This document shows positions 40,812-49,733 of a DNA stretch of 64,000 nucleotides, piece after piece. Numbering within the stretch: position 1 is the stretch's first letter; each line of letters starts with the position of its first letter. The stretch lies in NCBI RefSeq assembly GCF_001044235.1, contig NZ_JYNL01000009.1:1-64000 (forward strand), read 5' to 3'. Below the pieces are notes generated by a model that saw only the letters and a program-made list of their open reading frames with translations, ran no database searches and had not been told where the DNA came from. The translations under genes and the position numbers were made by a program. The stretch is from Mycolicibacterium chlorophenolicum (lineage in GTDB: Bacteria; Actinomycetota; Actinomycetes; Mycobacteriales; Mycobacteriaceae).

Positions 40812-41111
40812 CTAGAAATCGAGGACGTGCATGTCGGATTTGCGCGTGACATTGATGACCTCCACGGGCCTTTCGCAGCCCTGGGGTCGCGGCAAGGCGT
40901 AGCGGGCGTCGCCCTTCAACGCGCCCGTGTTCTTAGCGGTCGAGAGAAAAGTGGTATCGAGGCTGAACATGACGTAGCCACCGTCCTCATCCACGTCGAT
41001 AACGTCCCCGGCCGCCGCCAGCTCGGCGAGGACAGTGTCCATGGGTACGGTCCCGTCGAGTTGGTACCGGCCGACGGCGTACCAGTGCATGTCCCCCATT
41101 GTCAGCGCCAC
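40812..41111 (-). CDS. Hypothetical protein
   Basis: 99 aa with an ALTMGDMHWYAVGRYQLDGT start and strands around DEDGGYVMFSLDTTF. Possibly a small beta domain; no family. Alternative starts at the second and third Met are possible. It lies just outside the right end of the mobile element. Confidence 0.6.
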   Translation of the reverse strand: MALTMGDMHWYAVGRYQLDGTVPMDTVLAELAAAGDVIDVDEDGGYVMFSLDTTFLSTAKNTGALKGDARYALPRPQGCERPVEVINVTRKSDMHVLDF

Positions 41112-41288
41112 GATGACCTCCTGCCCCCCAGAACCGATCCGTTCGTGTCGTGTGTGCCGAAGCTCCCCAGCTGGCCAGCCCCCCCGCTACGACACTCGCC
41201 GAGGTTGAATGGCGGTCCCCAGCAATGCCTTTCGCGCATTCGAGGTGCGGTACCCGTCATCGCTGGAGCCCAGTGACGGTTGGCGGTA

Positions 41289-42746
41289 TCAGCTCGCAAG
41301 TGGGCCACCCATTCCCGCTCGCCCCGGCCGGTTGTACTTGTCGATCCAGGCCAGTCCGGTCCGGTCGAGCTGGCGGCGGGCCCGCGTCACCGCGACGTAG
41401 CCGAGCATCGCGTCGCTCTTGGGGATCTCACCGCGGCCGATGGGTTCGGCGAAGTCGGTGGCGATCGCCACCGAATCCCATTCTCGACCCTTGGACTTGT
41501 GCGCGGTGCTAACAGTTGTGTCACAGCGCTTCTCGTCGACCAGTGAGTCCACGGCCGCGATGATGTCGTCCGCCCCGTGTGTGTCGATCAGGTCCACGAA
41601 CGGTTTGAGATCCCGGCCGGCCTCGTCCCCTTCAACGTATTCTTGCAAAGCGGCCCACGTGGGGAACACGTACAACTCGGGGTGGCTGGTCCTGCGCCCG
41701 GACTGCAACTCCTTGGCGGCCTCCGCTAGCCGCTTGATCTCCGTGCCACCGCCAGCCAAGGCCACCTGCCGCCCCTGTGCGAGCAATGACAGAACGTTGC
41801 GCACCGCTTCGGCGTTGGTCCGGCACAGTATCGCCGCGGGTCGACTCAGCACACCGATATGCGACCGCATCGCCGGGTTGCCCAACAGCCGCAACGGTGT
41901 GTCGATCTGCTGTAACCATCGGTTGGCTTCCTCGGCGATGACGTGCCCGAACCTCCACGACCGCGACAGGTAGAGCACTTCATCGGCGTCCCAACTACCC
42001 AACGCGTCGCACGCGCCGCGCCACTCGTACATCGACTGATTGCTATCACCCACGGCGATGCGCTGGGCGTGCACTTGCTGGTGCACCAGCTGCGCGACAA
42101 CGGGATTGGAATCCTGCGCTTCATCGAGCATCACCACGTCCACGGGCAGCACCGGTCGCGTGAGGGCCCACATCTTCAGGTAGTGGTCGTGTTGAAACTT
42201 CAGCGCACCGTCGGCGTCGTTGACATCGGCCCAAGCGCGGCGCGCGTACGGCACCACAGCGGCCGCCAACGCTGCGTGCGCAGCCCCGAACACACCATGT
42301 TGGTGCGGGACGTGTTCGGTGGTGATGTCGTCCTCGGCGGAGTAGCAGAAACGCGTCACCGTCTCCACGGCGATGCGAGCCATCTGCACCGGCGAGATCG
42401 TGAGCTGCGGGCCGAGATCGAGAAACGTCGTCCCCAGGATCTCGGCGCGCCGTGAGGGAAGTTCACGCGGGCCGTTGAGTCGGTGTGCGAACCGTTTACC
42501 CACTGCCGCGAAAGCAAGGGAATGCGCTGTGCGGCAGGTGACATGGGTCGGGAAGCTGCGTCCGGCCTCCTGCGCGATCGACCGGTTGTACGCGATGTAG
42601 AGCGACCGGTCGCGGCGGGCCCGGGCGACCATTTTCAGCGTGCTCGTCTTACCCGTTCCTGCGCCGGCCTGGATGACGAGGTTGGCACCGCGGCGGGCGG
42701 CCTCGACGATCTGCAGCTGCTCGGCAGTGGGTTTCAGTTCGGGCAT
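41289..42746 (-). CDS. UvrD/Rep-like superfamily 1 helicase
   Basis: 485 aa from ATG 42746 (an upstream ATG at 42785 is possible). Motifs in order: AGAGTGKT (Walker A, about 27-34), AYNRSIAQEA, VMLDEAQDSNP (motif II, about 210), GDSNQSMYEWRGA (motif III), SRSWRFG (motif IV), STAHKSKGREWDSV (motif V) and GYVAVTRARRQL (motif VI). It lacks the long 2B inserts of UvrD and resembles the short ATPases of phages and plasmids. The role is DNA unwinding in repair, replication or conjugal processing. The neighbours are small unknown genes. Confidence 0.88.
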   Translation of the reverse strand: MPELKPTAEQLQIVEAARRGANLVIQAGAGTGKTSTLKMVARARRDRSLYIAYNRSIAQEAGRSFPTHVTCRTAHSLAFAAVGKRFAHRLNGPRELPSRRAEILGTTFLDLGPQLTISPVQMARIAVETVTRFCYSAEDDITTEHVPHQHGVFGAAHAALAAAVVPYARRAWADVNDADGALKFQHDHYLKMWALTRPVLPVDVVMLDEAQDSNPVVAQLVHQQVHAQRIAVGDSNQSMYEWRGACDALGSWDADEVLYLSRSWRFGHVIAEEANRWLQQIDTPLRLLGNPAMRSHIGVLSRPAAILCRTNAEAVRNVLSLLAQGRQVALAGGGTEIKRLAEAAKELQSGRRTSHPELYVFPTWAALQEYVEGDEAGRDLKPFVDLIDTHGADDIIAAVDSLVDEKRCDTTVSTAHKSKGREWDSVAIATDFAEPIGRGEIPKSDAMLGYVAVTRARRQLDRTGLAWIDKYNRPGRAGMGGPLAS

Positions 42747-42845
42747 GACGGGACTGTACGAGCGCCGGCCGACGAGCGGGTGCATCGCCGCGATTGACCG
42801 CCGCATTTCTCGTCACCTCGTCCGGCTCGCGTCGGCAGCGACCGC

Positions 42846-43394
42846 TCAGCGGGTGTACCGGCCGTCAGCGAGCAGGGGCCGACCACCCGGATCCAGAAAA
42901 GACGCCTTCACCGACGCGAGGTCCCACTGCAGCAGGTGCGACAACGGCACCAGCTTGACCAAGCCTTCGACACCGGCGCCGCCGCCGGCCAGCGGACCGT
43001 GACCGCTGCGCACCAGGGTCAGCGATCCCGGTCGCGACGTCGTGAGCTCGAACCCGTCGGCGAGCTGGTCAGCCGACCACGGCAACTCGAGAAACGGCAG
43101 CGCCAGCGTGTCGCGGACCTCGTCACCGAGGACACCCATCAGGAATGTCTCAAGCACCGGTGTCGTCGCCGCGTAGAGCACGACCTCGTCGTTGTCGGTC
43201 GCGCCGGGCAGGTACTCCGACAGCCGAAGGCGATCGCGGTGCCACTCGATCAGGTACCGCGTCCCCTCCCCGGACACCGGGACCAGTCGGGTCGAGGCGG
43301 CGTCGACCTCGCATTTGTAGCCTGCCACCTTCGCCCATGCCAGGCATTCGTGCCCCAGCTGCGGCGGTGCGAGCTGCCCGTTCATGAGTGGCAC
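42846..43394 (-). CDS. Immunity-protein-like (Imm61-type) hypothetical protein
   Basis: 182 aa. LAWAKVAGYKCEVDAASTRL, YLIEWHRDRLRLSEYLPG, TTPVLETFLMGVLGDEVRD and LVKLVPLSHLLQWDLASVKA follow the outline of actinobacterial Imm61-type immunity proteins. These protect against polymorphic toxins. I see no toxin gene adjacent, so the assignment is tentative. It follows the helicase on the same strand. No signal or membrane segment. Confidence 0.5.
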   Translation of the reverse strand: MPLMNGQLAPPQLGHECLAWAKVAGYKCEVDAASTRLVPVSGEGTRYLIEWHRDRLRLSEYLPGATDNDEVVLYAATTPVLETFLMGVLGDEVRDTLALPFLELPWSADQLADGFELTTSRPGSLTLVRSGHGPLAGGGAGVEGLVKLVPLSHLLQWDLASVKASFLDPGGRPLLADGRYTR

Positions 43395-43599
43395 ACAGCG
43401 CCGCCGCGCGTCGACGTCCCCAGCGCCCTACACACGCGTCGTACGGTACTGGCCGCTGGCCGCGGTCGGTGACCGCGCCCGCTGGCGCCCCCGCTCAGCC
43501 GACGGCAGCTGTGGCTGGAGTGCCGCGGTCGCACACTCGAGGTTGCTGGCTGCGGCTACTGGATGCGGGTGATCACATCAACTGGCCTGCAGACGCGAG

Positions 43600-43917
43600 T
43601 CAGTCCCGGGCCGCGTCGATCGGACCGCGGTCGGCGGCCATGCCGGCGAGCGGCGCGGTTGACTCCGGAACGAGGTGCCCATTGGGACCGACGATGTAGC
43701 CGTCCGGTGGCGAAAGAGGCAGAGGCACAACGGTTCCGCCCGTGTCGTTAGCGTATTGGCGGGCCTCGGCGTCCTCGGCAGCGGTGAAGACGCGGATCGC
43801 CTGCGGACGGCCCGGAACCTTCACCATCATGGTGAAGTCGGACACCTGCACGTTGCCGGTCCGCTTCCGCGGCTTCTGCACGACGTGGTTAGGGGACGCT
43901 TCTCCGGGCTCGCTCAC
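43600..43917 (-). CDS. Hypothetical protein
   Basis: 105 aa, probably from GTG 43917 (an upstream ATG at 43959 would add 14). A charged N-terminus (KPRKRTGNVQVSDFTMMVKV) leads to an alpha/beta part (RVFTAAEDAEARQYANDTGG), and the C-terminus is Pro/Gly-rich. Not recognised. Followed by 43979 on the same strand upstream. Confidence 0.55.
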   Translation of the reverse strand: MSEPGEASPNHVVQKPRKRTGNVQVSDFTMMVKVPGRPQAIRVFTAAEDAEARQYANDTGGTVVPLPLSPPDGYIVGPNGHLVPESTAPLAGMAADRGPIDAARD

Positions 43918-43978
43918 GGAGCCATTGTCCCGCTGGGCACCGACAACGTGCCTAACCACGGCAAGCAGACACCCGTGT

Positions 43979-44248
43979 TTATCCCCCGAGCTGGTCTGCT
44001 CGTCGGTCCTTGCGCGACTCCGACCTCACGGCCGGCGTCGAGGCTGGCATGTGCAGGTGTCGATCATCGGTCATGACGATCACGCCGCGCCGGATCAGCG
44101 TCCGGACGCCGGCGTCCGCGGAGCTGCGGGAGAAGCCTCGGGCAGCCAGCTCCCTCAAGACGGTGCCCAACGGCACACCGCGGACTCCGAGCAGGTCCAC
44201 GATCGCGGTCTGTGCATCGTCGGCGACGGTACTGGTCGGTGCTGTCAT
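43979..44248 (-). CDS. Small winged-helix-like protein
   Basis: 89 aa from ATG 44248 with GGGAGG upstream. AIVDLLGVRGVPLGTVLREL and SADAGVRTLIRRGVIVMTDD resemble a winged helix. The tail is basic. Possible DNA-binding regulator. Divergent from the metallophosphoesterase at 44458. Confidence 0.6.
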   Translation of the reverse strand: MTAPTSTVADDAQTAIVDLLGVRGVPLGTVLRELAARGFSRSSADAGVRTLIRRGVIVMTDDRHLHMPASTPAVRSESRKDRRADQLGG

Positions 44249-44457
44249 CGTCGTTTTCCTCCCGAGTCGGTCGGCACGCTCAAGTACCGACACGCGCATC
44301 GTGCACCGGCCGTTCCCGCCGGCGTGTGAAGGTCACCGTGTCGGAGTCGCTTTCCTGGGCCGGCGATCGGAATTCTCGCCCGGTCCGCACCGGGACTCGC
44401 CGGGAGCCGACACAAAACGGCTTGCCCCACGCGGTTGTCGTACAGCACCGTGATCGG

Positions 44458-45213
44458 ATGCCACCAAACCCGTTGCTATTGCCCCAACCGTCGGCGGTAG
44501 TACTTGCCGGCGATTGGGACGCCAATACGGGCCGCGCATGCGAGGTGCTCCGGCTGGCCAGCAGCCGGGGTATCCGTGTGGTCCTGCAACTCGGCGACTT
44601 CGGCTTCGCGGCCGAGAACGGCTGGGGTGAGGTGTTTCTCGCCGCCGTGTCACGAAGATGTGTTCAAGAAGACGTCGACGTGTTCTTCGTCGACGGCAAT
44701 CACGAGGACTTCCCCGAGCTACTCCGTCTCCCGATCGACCGCGAGACGGGCCTCCGGCAGGTCGCCCGACGGGTCTATCACTTGCCGCGGGCGCTGCGGT
44801 GGGTGTGGCATGGCGCGACCTGGATGGCGCTGGGCGGCGCCCATTCGATGGATCGGCGCGACCGCCGCGAAGGTGTCTCGTGGTGGCCCGACGAGCATCT
44901 GACCGACGCCGACGTTGCGCGAGCGGTGGGCGCGGGTCCCGTTGACGCGATCATCGCCCACGACGCACCCGATGGCATCGACATCCCTGGGCTGTGGCCA
45001 GCGGACTCCGTCCCCGCCTCCGATGCCGCCGCCGCGCAGCGGCACCGTCAGCATGTCGGTCACGTCGTCGAGCAGACGCAGCCGGCGGTGTTGTTCCACG
45101 GCCACTACCACGTGCGCTACACCGCCGTGCGCGGGCACACGAAGGTCGTCGGCCTCGCAGATGACAGCGCCCCTCTCCGGGAGCACTGCAGCATTCTGGA
45201 TCTGACGCGCTGA
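44458..45213 (+). CDS. Metallophosphoesterase
   Basis: 251 aa from ATG 44458. Motifs: VVLAGDWDANTG (D-x-D instead of D-x-H), VVLQLGDFG (GD), VFFVDGNHED (GNH), AIIAHDAPDGI (His) and VLFHGHYHVR (GHxH). A bimetal centre is expected. The substrate is unknown. This is the second member of the family in the window, but it differs in sequence from 10711-11373. No signal peptide. Confidence 0.82.
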   Translation: MPPNPLLLPQPSAVVLAGDWDANTGRACEVLRLASSRGIRVVLQLGDFGFAAENGWGEVFLAAVSRRCVQEDVDVFFVDGNHEDFPELLRLPIDRETGLRQVARRVYHLPRALRWVWHGATWMALGGAHSMDRRDRREGVSWWPDEHLTDADVARAVGAGPVDAIIAHDAPDGIDIPGLWPADSVPASDAAAAQRHRQHVGHVVEQTQPAVLFHGHYHVRYTAVRGHTKVVGLADDSAPLREHCSILDLTR

Positions 45214-45261
45214 CCGGGACGCTGGTCACGACAACGACATGGACAGCGCCGCGAGCGAACG

Positions 45262-45849
45262 TTATGCGCAAGCCGGATACCGCGGTAGGGGCGGCCGCAA
45301 CGCCGAGGGGTGGCGGATGGGCAGCTTCATCCGCCGCGCAGCGGCGCGACTGAGCGCTGACGGCAGGATCGCCGCCAAGACTCGGGCGTCGTCGAGCGCA
45401 TCGTGTGGACGGGCCTGCGGGACGTGCCAATGGGCGGCCAGGGAAGCGAGGCTGAGGCTGTCGAGTCCGAGGTCGAGCAGACCGGCGAGTTCGAGGCTGC
45501 ATAACACCTCGGCGACGGGCAACGTGGCACCGCAGCGGCGGCCTTCGGCGGCCAGGAACGCGTAGTCGAAGGCGACGTTGTGGGCGACCAGGATGCGCCC
45601 GCTCATCAACGCCGCGAGCCGGGCGGCGACGTCAGCGAATCGAGGCTGACCAGCCAGCATGGCTGCGGTCAGACCGTGCACGTGAGTCGGGCCCGGGTCG
45701 ACGCCGGGATCGAGCAGGGTGTACATCGAATGCTCGACGGCGCAGGTTGGACTGAGCGTCAGGGCGGCCACGCTGAGCATGCGGGCGGTGGCTGGATCAA
45801 AGCCCGACGTCTCGACGTCGATGACAACGAAGCCCCGGTCGGTAGTCAT
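45262..45849 (-). CDS. DnaQ-like 3'-5' exonuclease
   Basis: 195 aa from ATG 45849. DEDDh motifs: VVIDVETSGFDPA (Exo I, about 8-20), RILVAHNVAFDYAFL (Exo II, about 86-100) and ARPHDALDDARVLA (Exo III with His). GPTHVHGLTAAMLAGQP is typical of the DNA polymerase III epsilon family. Single-domain; acts in proofreading or DNA/RNA processing. The overlapping upstream frame to 45951 is rejected. Near the UvrD-like helicase, so both may serve plasmid DNA metabolism. Confidence 0.85.
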   Translation of the reverse strand: MTTDRGFVVIDVETSGFDPATARMLSVAALTLSPTCAVEHSMYTLLDPGVDPGPTHVHGLTAAMLAGQPRFADVAARLAALMSGRILVAHNVAFDYAFLAAEGRRCGATLPVAEVLCSLELAGLLDLGLDSLSLASLAAHWHVPQARPHDALDDARVLAAILPSALSRAAARRMKLPIRHPSALRPPLPRYPACA

Positions 45850-45965
45850 GCAGCCAGCATCGTCCTCGGCACCGACAAACTCGCAACGCGCCCCGTTGGT
45901 GCACTGCTTCCCGAGAACCGGTCGTGCTGCTTGCTCGCAACGAGGTGGCACTGACTCCCCGCTCT

Positions 45966-46118
45966 TCAGTAGACGGTCGACACTTCGTTGTTGTGGTGCA
46001 CCGCGACGATGCTGATCTCGTCGGCATCGGACAGTTCCGGATGGTTCTGCACGACGTGTGCGGCTGCTACGGCGTTGGCGCGTTCGTCTTCGGAATCGAT
46101 GTAGATCTCAATTCGCAT
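45966..46118 (-). CDS. Small hypothetical protein
   Basis: 50 aa, MRIEIYIDSEDERANAV, then VVQNHPELSDADEISIVAVH. A ferredoxin-like beta-alpha-beta outline. Good composition, weak GTGAG upstream. Function unknown. Confidence 0.5.
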   Translation of the reverse strand: MRIEIYIDSEDERANAVAAAHVVQNHPELSDADEISIVAVHHNNEVSTVY

Positions 46119-46220
46119 GATGTCGTCTCACTTTCGATAGGTCGATCGATGCCATTGGGCGGCAGACAGCGTGGTGGTCTCTTCGGTGATGATCGGGTGG
46201 TGTGGGCGCGCTGGTCGTGA

Positions 46221-46373
46221 TCAGCAGTTGTCCCAGTTGTCGACGACACGGCGGGCGGCGGCAATCAAGTCCCTCAGAGCGGCACTGATGTCGGCGTGCC
46301 CTCCATCTTGCGCACGTTCGGCGTATTCCAACGAGGCGTCCAAGTCATGGACGGCGTCTGCTAGAGCGCTCAA
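46221..46373 (-). CDS. Small helical hypothetical protein
   Basis: 50 aa from TTG 46373 with GGGAGG upstream. Acidic/Ala-rich helices (LADAVHDLDASLEYAERAQD, then ALRDLIAAARRVV). Possibly an oligomerising helix-hairpin. Function unknown. Confidence 0.5.
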   Translation of the reverse strand: MSALADAVHDLDASLEYAERAQDGGHADISAALRDLIAAARRVVDNWDNC

Positions 46374-46435
46374 TGTTCCTCCCGCTTTCTTTGCTATTCA
46401 ATGGGTTTCAGCCTGCACACTTCAGGTGTAGGCAG

Positions 46436-46828
46436 TCACGGCCAGGAGCCGCGGTCGGTGTAGTCGGTTTCGTCGAGATCCCACGCCTGCCCATCGGTAT
46501 CGAGCACCCAGTCGCGGCCGCACGATGGGCATCGGAAGGCAGTGAGGAGGAGCGCGATGCGGCGCGGGCTCTGCTGCAGCGCAGCCGCACCGAGGGAGGA
46601 CGACGCCGGCTGCGGGTCGGCGTCCGCCCACACTCGGCCGATGCTCATTGAGGGCAGGGACGTGCTCGCGCACCGTGAGCACCGATGCACCGATCGTGCT
46701 GTCCTCCCACATATCCGCAGCCCCACGGTTGGTGACCAGGCGCCCCATTCGACAGGCATTCCGTCCCACCGAGGTGGGAGGTCGTGGGTACGCGGCCAGA
46801 GTTCGAAACCGAGCTGCTCACCGGTCAT
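46436..46828 (-). CDS. Hypothetical protein with CxxC pairs
   Basis: 130 aa. HRCSRCAST and FRCPSCGRDW provide two CxxC pairs about 45 residues apart, a zinc ribbon with a long insert. The N-terminus has WPRTHDLPPRWDGMPVEW. Ends in an acidic and Trp-rich tail. Not recognised. Confidence 0.6.
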   Translation of the reverse strand: MTGEQLGFELWPRTHDLPPRWDGMPVEWGAWSPTVGLRICGRTARSVHRCSRCASTSLPSMSIGRVWADADPQPASSSLGAAALQQSPRRIALLLTAFRCPSCGRDWVLDTDGQAWDLDETDYTDRGSWP

Positions 46829-46867
46829 TCCACCGCCGCCTTGGGTGTCACAATCGTGGCCGGATCG

Positions 46868-47182
46868 TCACGACCGGGCGAGGCGGTAGCCCATAGATGC
46901 GGCCCATTGCTCCAGCAGGGCTACCGCGCCGTCTTGCGTGTGGTGCGGACCGGCGTAGGCGCCGGTGTAGACCTTCGTGGAGTAGTTGCCACCGACGGCG
47001 ATGAGCACCACGGCGTCGGCATGATCGGCGGCGTGGACCGTGGCGACGTTGGCGTGCGTTCCCACGGCGATCTCGCCGCCGGTGACCACCCGGTCTTGGA
47101 CGGCCGCGACGAATTCCTCGGCGTGCATGCCGATCTCGGCCAAACCATCGTTGCGGATGACCACGGCTGTGTTGAAACCCAT
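46868..47182 (-). CDS. Hypothetical protein
   Basis: 104 aa from ATG 47182, with GGAGAGAGG upstream. GFNTAVVIRNDGLAEIGMHA and HADAVVLIAVGGNYSTKVYT form alpha/beta repeats. Similar small proteins occur in mycobacteriophages and plasmids, without known function. Confidence 0.65.
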   Translation of the reverse strand: MGFNTAVVIRNDGLAEIGMHAEEFVAAVQDRVVTGGEIAVGTHANVATVHAADHADAVVLIAVGGNYSTKVYTGAYAGPHHTQDGAVALLEQWAASMGYRLARS

Positions 47183-47341
47183 GGCGACCTCTCTCCTTTC
47201 AGTGCGGTAGAGACCGGCCCAATGCGATCGATGTCTGTAGGTGCGAACTCGGTGTCGACGACACCGACGTGCCCGCAGCGGGTATCCGGCAGGTCGTGAT
47301 GTCCAATGGGTGATCGCCCCAACGGAGTGCCAAAGGGACGT

Positions 47342-47509
47342 TCAGTCGCCGAGGACGTTGATGGCGTCGATCACGACACGGAGGCTGTGTCTCAAGGCCC
47401 GGCGTTCGCCTGCGAGCATCCTCTCCAGCAGTGCGTCTACGCCGTCCTCGTCCCCGGCTAGGGCCGCTTCCACGACGTTGAGCTCCACGAACTTGTTCTC
47501 GTAGGCCAT
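47342..47509 (-). CDS. Small helical hypothetical protein
   Basis: 55 aa, MAYENKFVELNVVEAALAGD, then LLERMLAGERRALRHSLRVV. Acidic first half and basic second half, helical. GGTGGTGGG lies upstream. Function unknown. Confidence 0.5.
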   Translation of the reverse strand: MAYENKFVELNVVEAALAGDEDGVDALLERMLAGERRALRHSLRVVIDAINVLGD

Positions 47510-47571
47510 CGTCAACCCACCACCCGGAAGCGGTTGTCCTGCAATGAACTAGGGAAGATCATGGTGCCCAC

Positions 47572-47889
47572 TCAGCCACCCTGGTTGTACGACGCCTCGA
47601 CCTCGGCGACGCGCGCGGCGAATCCCTGTTGGCGTGCCAGGCGGGCGACGACGTTCCACACGCTCTCTGGTTCGTCGAAGCGCTGTCCGGTCAGCGCGTA
47701 TCCGACGTCCTCGACCGTCCTGCAGAGGCCGAGCACACTACTCATTCCGACGCTGTGTTCGTATTCGTAGTAGAGGGCCCAGGCGCGGATGGCCGCTTGG
47801 TCGCCGGCAGCGATCGCGTCGTGGAGAGTCCCGTCGGGCCGCGGTGGCGGCAGTCCCACACCAGCCGGTGTGCTGCGTGTCGTCGTCAT
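47572..47889 (-). CDS. Hypothetical protein
   Basis: 105 aa from ATG 47889 with GGAGG upstream. Pro-rich start, then helices (LHDAIAAGDQAAIRAWALYY, EDVGYALTGQRF, VWNVVARLARQQGFAARVAE). No family recognised. Confidence 0.6.
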   Translation of the reverse strand: MTTTRSTPAGVGLPPPRPDGTLHDAIAAGDQAAIRAWALYYEYEHSVGMSSVLGLCRTVEDVGYALTGQRFDEPESVWNVVARLARQQGFAARVAEVEASYNQGG

Positions 47890-48039
47890 CGTGAGCCTCC
47901 TGGAAACGCCGGTGATCTCTATGGCGTTTCACATGGTGTTGCATCAACTGCAAATGGGGGCGGAGCCGGTACGTGTCGTATCGGACTTTCTGTCGCGACG
48001 ACTCGCCTCATCAGCCGGCGCGACGGTCGGCGAGCTGAC

Positions 48040-48279
48040 TCAGTGCGGCGGATCGGACCGCTCGTCGCGTCGCGGCCGTCCGCGGGGTTTGGGGTCGGGC
48101 CAGTAGGGGTCGACAACCGCCAAGACTTGTTCTGGGTGCGTACGCAAGGCGGTGAGGCAGGCGACGATGAAGGCGCGCAGTTCGAGGCCGCGACCCGCGA
48201 GTGTGTGTCGAGCGTCGGCTTTGAGCCCTGAGGGGACGCGAACGGTCATCGCCGGGTCTTTGTGTTGGCTGCCGCTCAT
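48040..48279 (-). CDS. Ribbon-helix-helix-like small DNA-binding protein
   Basis: 79 aa. MTVRVPSGLKADARHTLAGR, then GLELRAFIVACLTALRTHPE is the ribbon-helix-helix pattern (basic strand, helix A, helix B) of antitoxins and plasmid partition or copy-number regulators. The tail is basic (KPRGRPRRDER). The promoter region carries a 17-base sequence almost identical to one upstream of the C5 methyltransferase (54605-54621). It may bind that site. Confidence 0.7.
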   Translation of the reverse strand: MSGSQHKDPAMTVRVPSGLKADARHTLAGRGLELRAFIVACLTALRTHPEQVLAVVDPYWPDPKPRGRPRRDERSDPPH

Positions 48280-48297
48280 CTGCCCATCGTAAATTTA

Positions 48298-48314
48298 TGG
48301 CTTGCCACTAACAA
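48298..48314 (-). promoter_or_regulatory. Operator-like sequence shared with the methyltransferase promoter
   Basis: TGGCTTGCCACTAACAA on the plus strand, about 19 bases upstream of the start of 48040-48279. It matches 16 of 17 positions of the sequence at 54605-54621. A half-palindrome (TGGCTTGCCA) suggests a dimeric repressor. Likely promoter element or operator. Confidence 0.5.
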
Positions 48315-48339
48315 GTGACCCTCGCCGCGCTGCCTGCTC

Positions 48340-48549
48340 TCAACTGTCGACCTGATACGCGTAGCGGCCGGGACCGCACTCGCTCCACCGGCCCACCTCG
48401 AATCCGTGATCCGCCACCAGGCACGCAGCGGCCGGCCCGAGCACGCGCTCCGCCCGCCCTTCAATGCGGGCAAGCAGGGATCCGTCGGGCACCCGCGTCA
48501 ACGTCCAGGCGTTCCCGCTCTCGTTCACCAGTTCGGCCACCGTAACCAT
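48340..48549 (-). CDS. Small hypothetical protein
   Basis: 69 aa from ATG 48549 with GGAGGAG upstream. VTVAELVNESGNAWTLTRVP, then LLARIEGRAERVLGPAAACL and VGRWSECGPGRYAY. Beta-rich. No family. Confidence 0.6.
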   Translation of the reverse strand: MVTVAELVNESGNAWTLTRVPDGSLLARIEGRAERVLGPAAACLVADHGFEVGRWSECGPGRYAYQVDS

Positions 48550-48568
48550 CAGTTGAGACTCCTCCTGC

Positions 48569-48889
48569 TCACGGCTCGAAGAGGCGGCGGGCGGGCCGGG
48601 GGGTGCAGGCGCCCGCCATCGCGGGCGAACCCGTTGATCCCTGGCACCGCGGTGCACAACGCGCACGGCGCCCGCCAGCCAACGCCGATTCCATTGCGCG
48701 TCGGCGACGGACAGCGGCTGTAGCGCACAGCGTGATCGCCGAGACCGGCAAGGCCATGGCGCTCAGCGGCCCTCCATTGCAAACGTGCCAGGCCATCAGG
48801 GTCGCCGACAGGCCGATGGCCACCGCCAACGCCATCCCGGCTCGCCAGGGCCGCTGTGCGTCGATGACCTTGCCGCGCAGCTGTCCCAT
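48569..48889 (-). CDS. Small membrane protein
   Basis: 106 aa from ATG 48889 with GAGGAG upstream. Membrane segments at about residues 17-35 and 41-60 (AGMALAVAIGLSATLMAWHV, ALPVSAITLCATAAV), then a basic, Cys/Pro-rich tail. Followed by the 69-aa gene after 19 bases. Function unknown. Confidence 0.6.
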   Translation of the reverse strand: MGQLRGKVIDAQRPWRAGMALAVAIGLSATLMAWHVCNGGPLSAMALPVSAITLCATAAVRRRRAMESALAGGRRARCAPRCQGSTGSPAMAGACTPRPARRLFEP

Positions 48890-49139
48890 GAACCTGCTCC
48901 TCGTCGATCGCGCCAACCCGGCGCGCCCTGGCAGGATCACCCATCTCAACCCTGCTGGTTGGCTCCGACACTTGAACGGATCGCTTTTTCCAGCGGACAG
49001 GTGGCGATCGCCGACGGACTCGGCGGGCCACCTCGTGGGTTAGATGTGCTTGTCTCGCGAGATTGGTTACGGAGAGAGCGCGTCAGCGACGATTGGAAAT
49101 GACGTTGCCCGAAAGACCTCGGAAGTGAAGGATTGACAG

Positions 49140-49319
49140 ATGACGAACTCAGCTGGAGAAGGTGCGGACCAGGAAGGCAGCGTTCACGGGGCACTGATGG
49201 GAGACCACAGCTGGAAGTACGAAGCGGTTCTCCTAGCCTCGGCATCCGGCGCTGTCGTCGTGGACGGATGCCCCGCCGTTGCCAACGATGAGCCAGTGGA
49301 GGGCCGTGGAAGCCGGTGA
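49140..49319 (+). CDS. Small hypothetical protein
   Basis: 59 aa. MTNSAGEGADQEGSVHGALM, then WKYEAVLLASASGAVVVDGC. GAAGGA lies 7 bases before the ATG. Acidic ends. Function unknown. Isolated on the plus strand. Confidence 0.5.
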   Translation: MTNSAGEGADQEGSVHGALMGDHSWKYEAVLLASASGAVVVDGCPAVANDEPVEGRGSR

Positions 49320-49358
49320 GCCTGCATTTCGTGTCACCAATGTCCTGAGAGACCACAG

Positions 49359-49733
49359 TTAGACGCTCCAGGCTCGCAGCTGGGCGGCGATGGCCGCAAC
49401 GTCGGGCACCTGGCCGGCGGCCACGGCAACGACGAATGAGAACCGATCCTCGACCGCGGCCTTCACGTGTATTCCGTTGAGGGCGAGAAACGTTCGGCAT
49501 GCGGTCCAACACAACCGCTTATTGCCGTCAGCGAGAGGGTGATTCTTCGCCAGCGAATGCATGAGGGCCGCAGCCTTGGAATACAGGTCGGGGTAGGCGT
49601 CGGCACCGAACACCGTTGCGCGAGGCCGCCCTAGCGCCGACTCGAGAAGATCGTCGTCACGCACAGCGAAAGCACCGCCGACCGCGCGGAGTGCGACTTG
49701 GTGCAGGTCGTCGAGATCGAGGTACTCGGTCAC
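49359..49733 (-). CDS. Doc/Fic-type toxin
   Basis: 124 aa. MTEYLDLDDLHQVALRAVGG is the Doc N-terminus, and the active site reads HSLAKNHPLADGNKRLCW. The Fic/Doc motif HxFxD(G/A)NKR is present as HPLADGNKR (about residues 65-73), with Leu replacing Phe. Doc toxins phosphorylate EF-Tu and block translation; this is family knowledge. It starts with GTG overlapping the stop of the upstream antitoxin-sized gene (GTGA). Confidence 0.85.
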   Translation of the reverse strand: MTEYLDLDDLHQVALRAVGGAFAVRDDDLLESALGRPRATVFGADAYPDLYSKAAALMHSLAKNHPLADGNKRLCWTACRTFLALNGIHVKAAVEDRFSFVVAVAAGQVPDVAAIAAQLRAWSV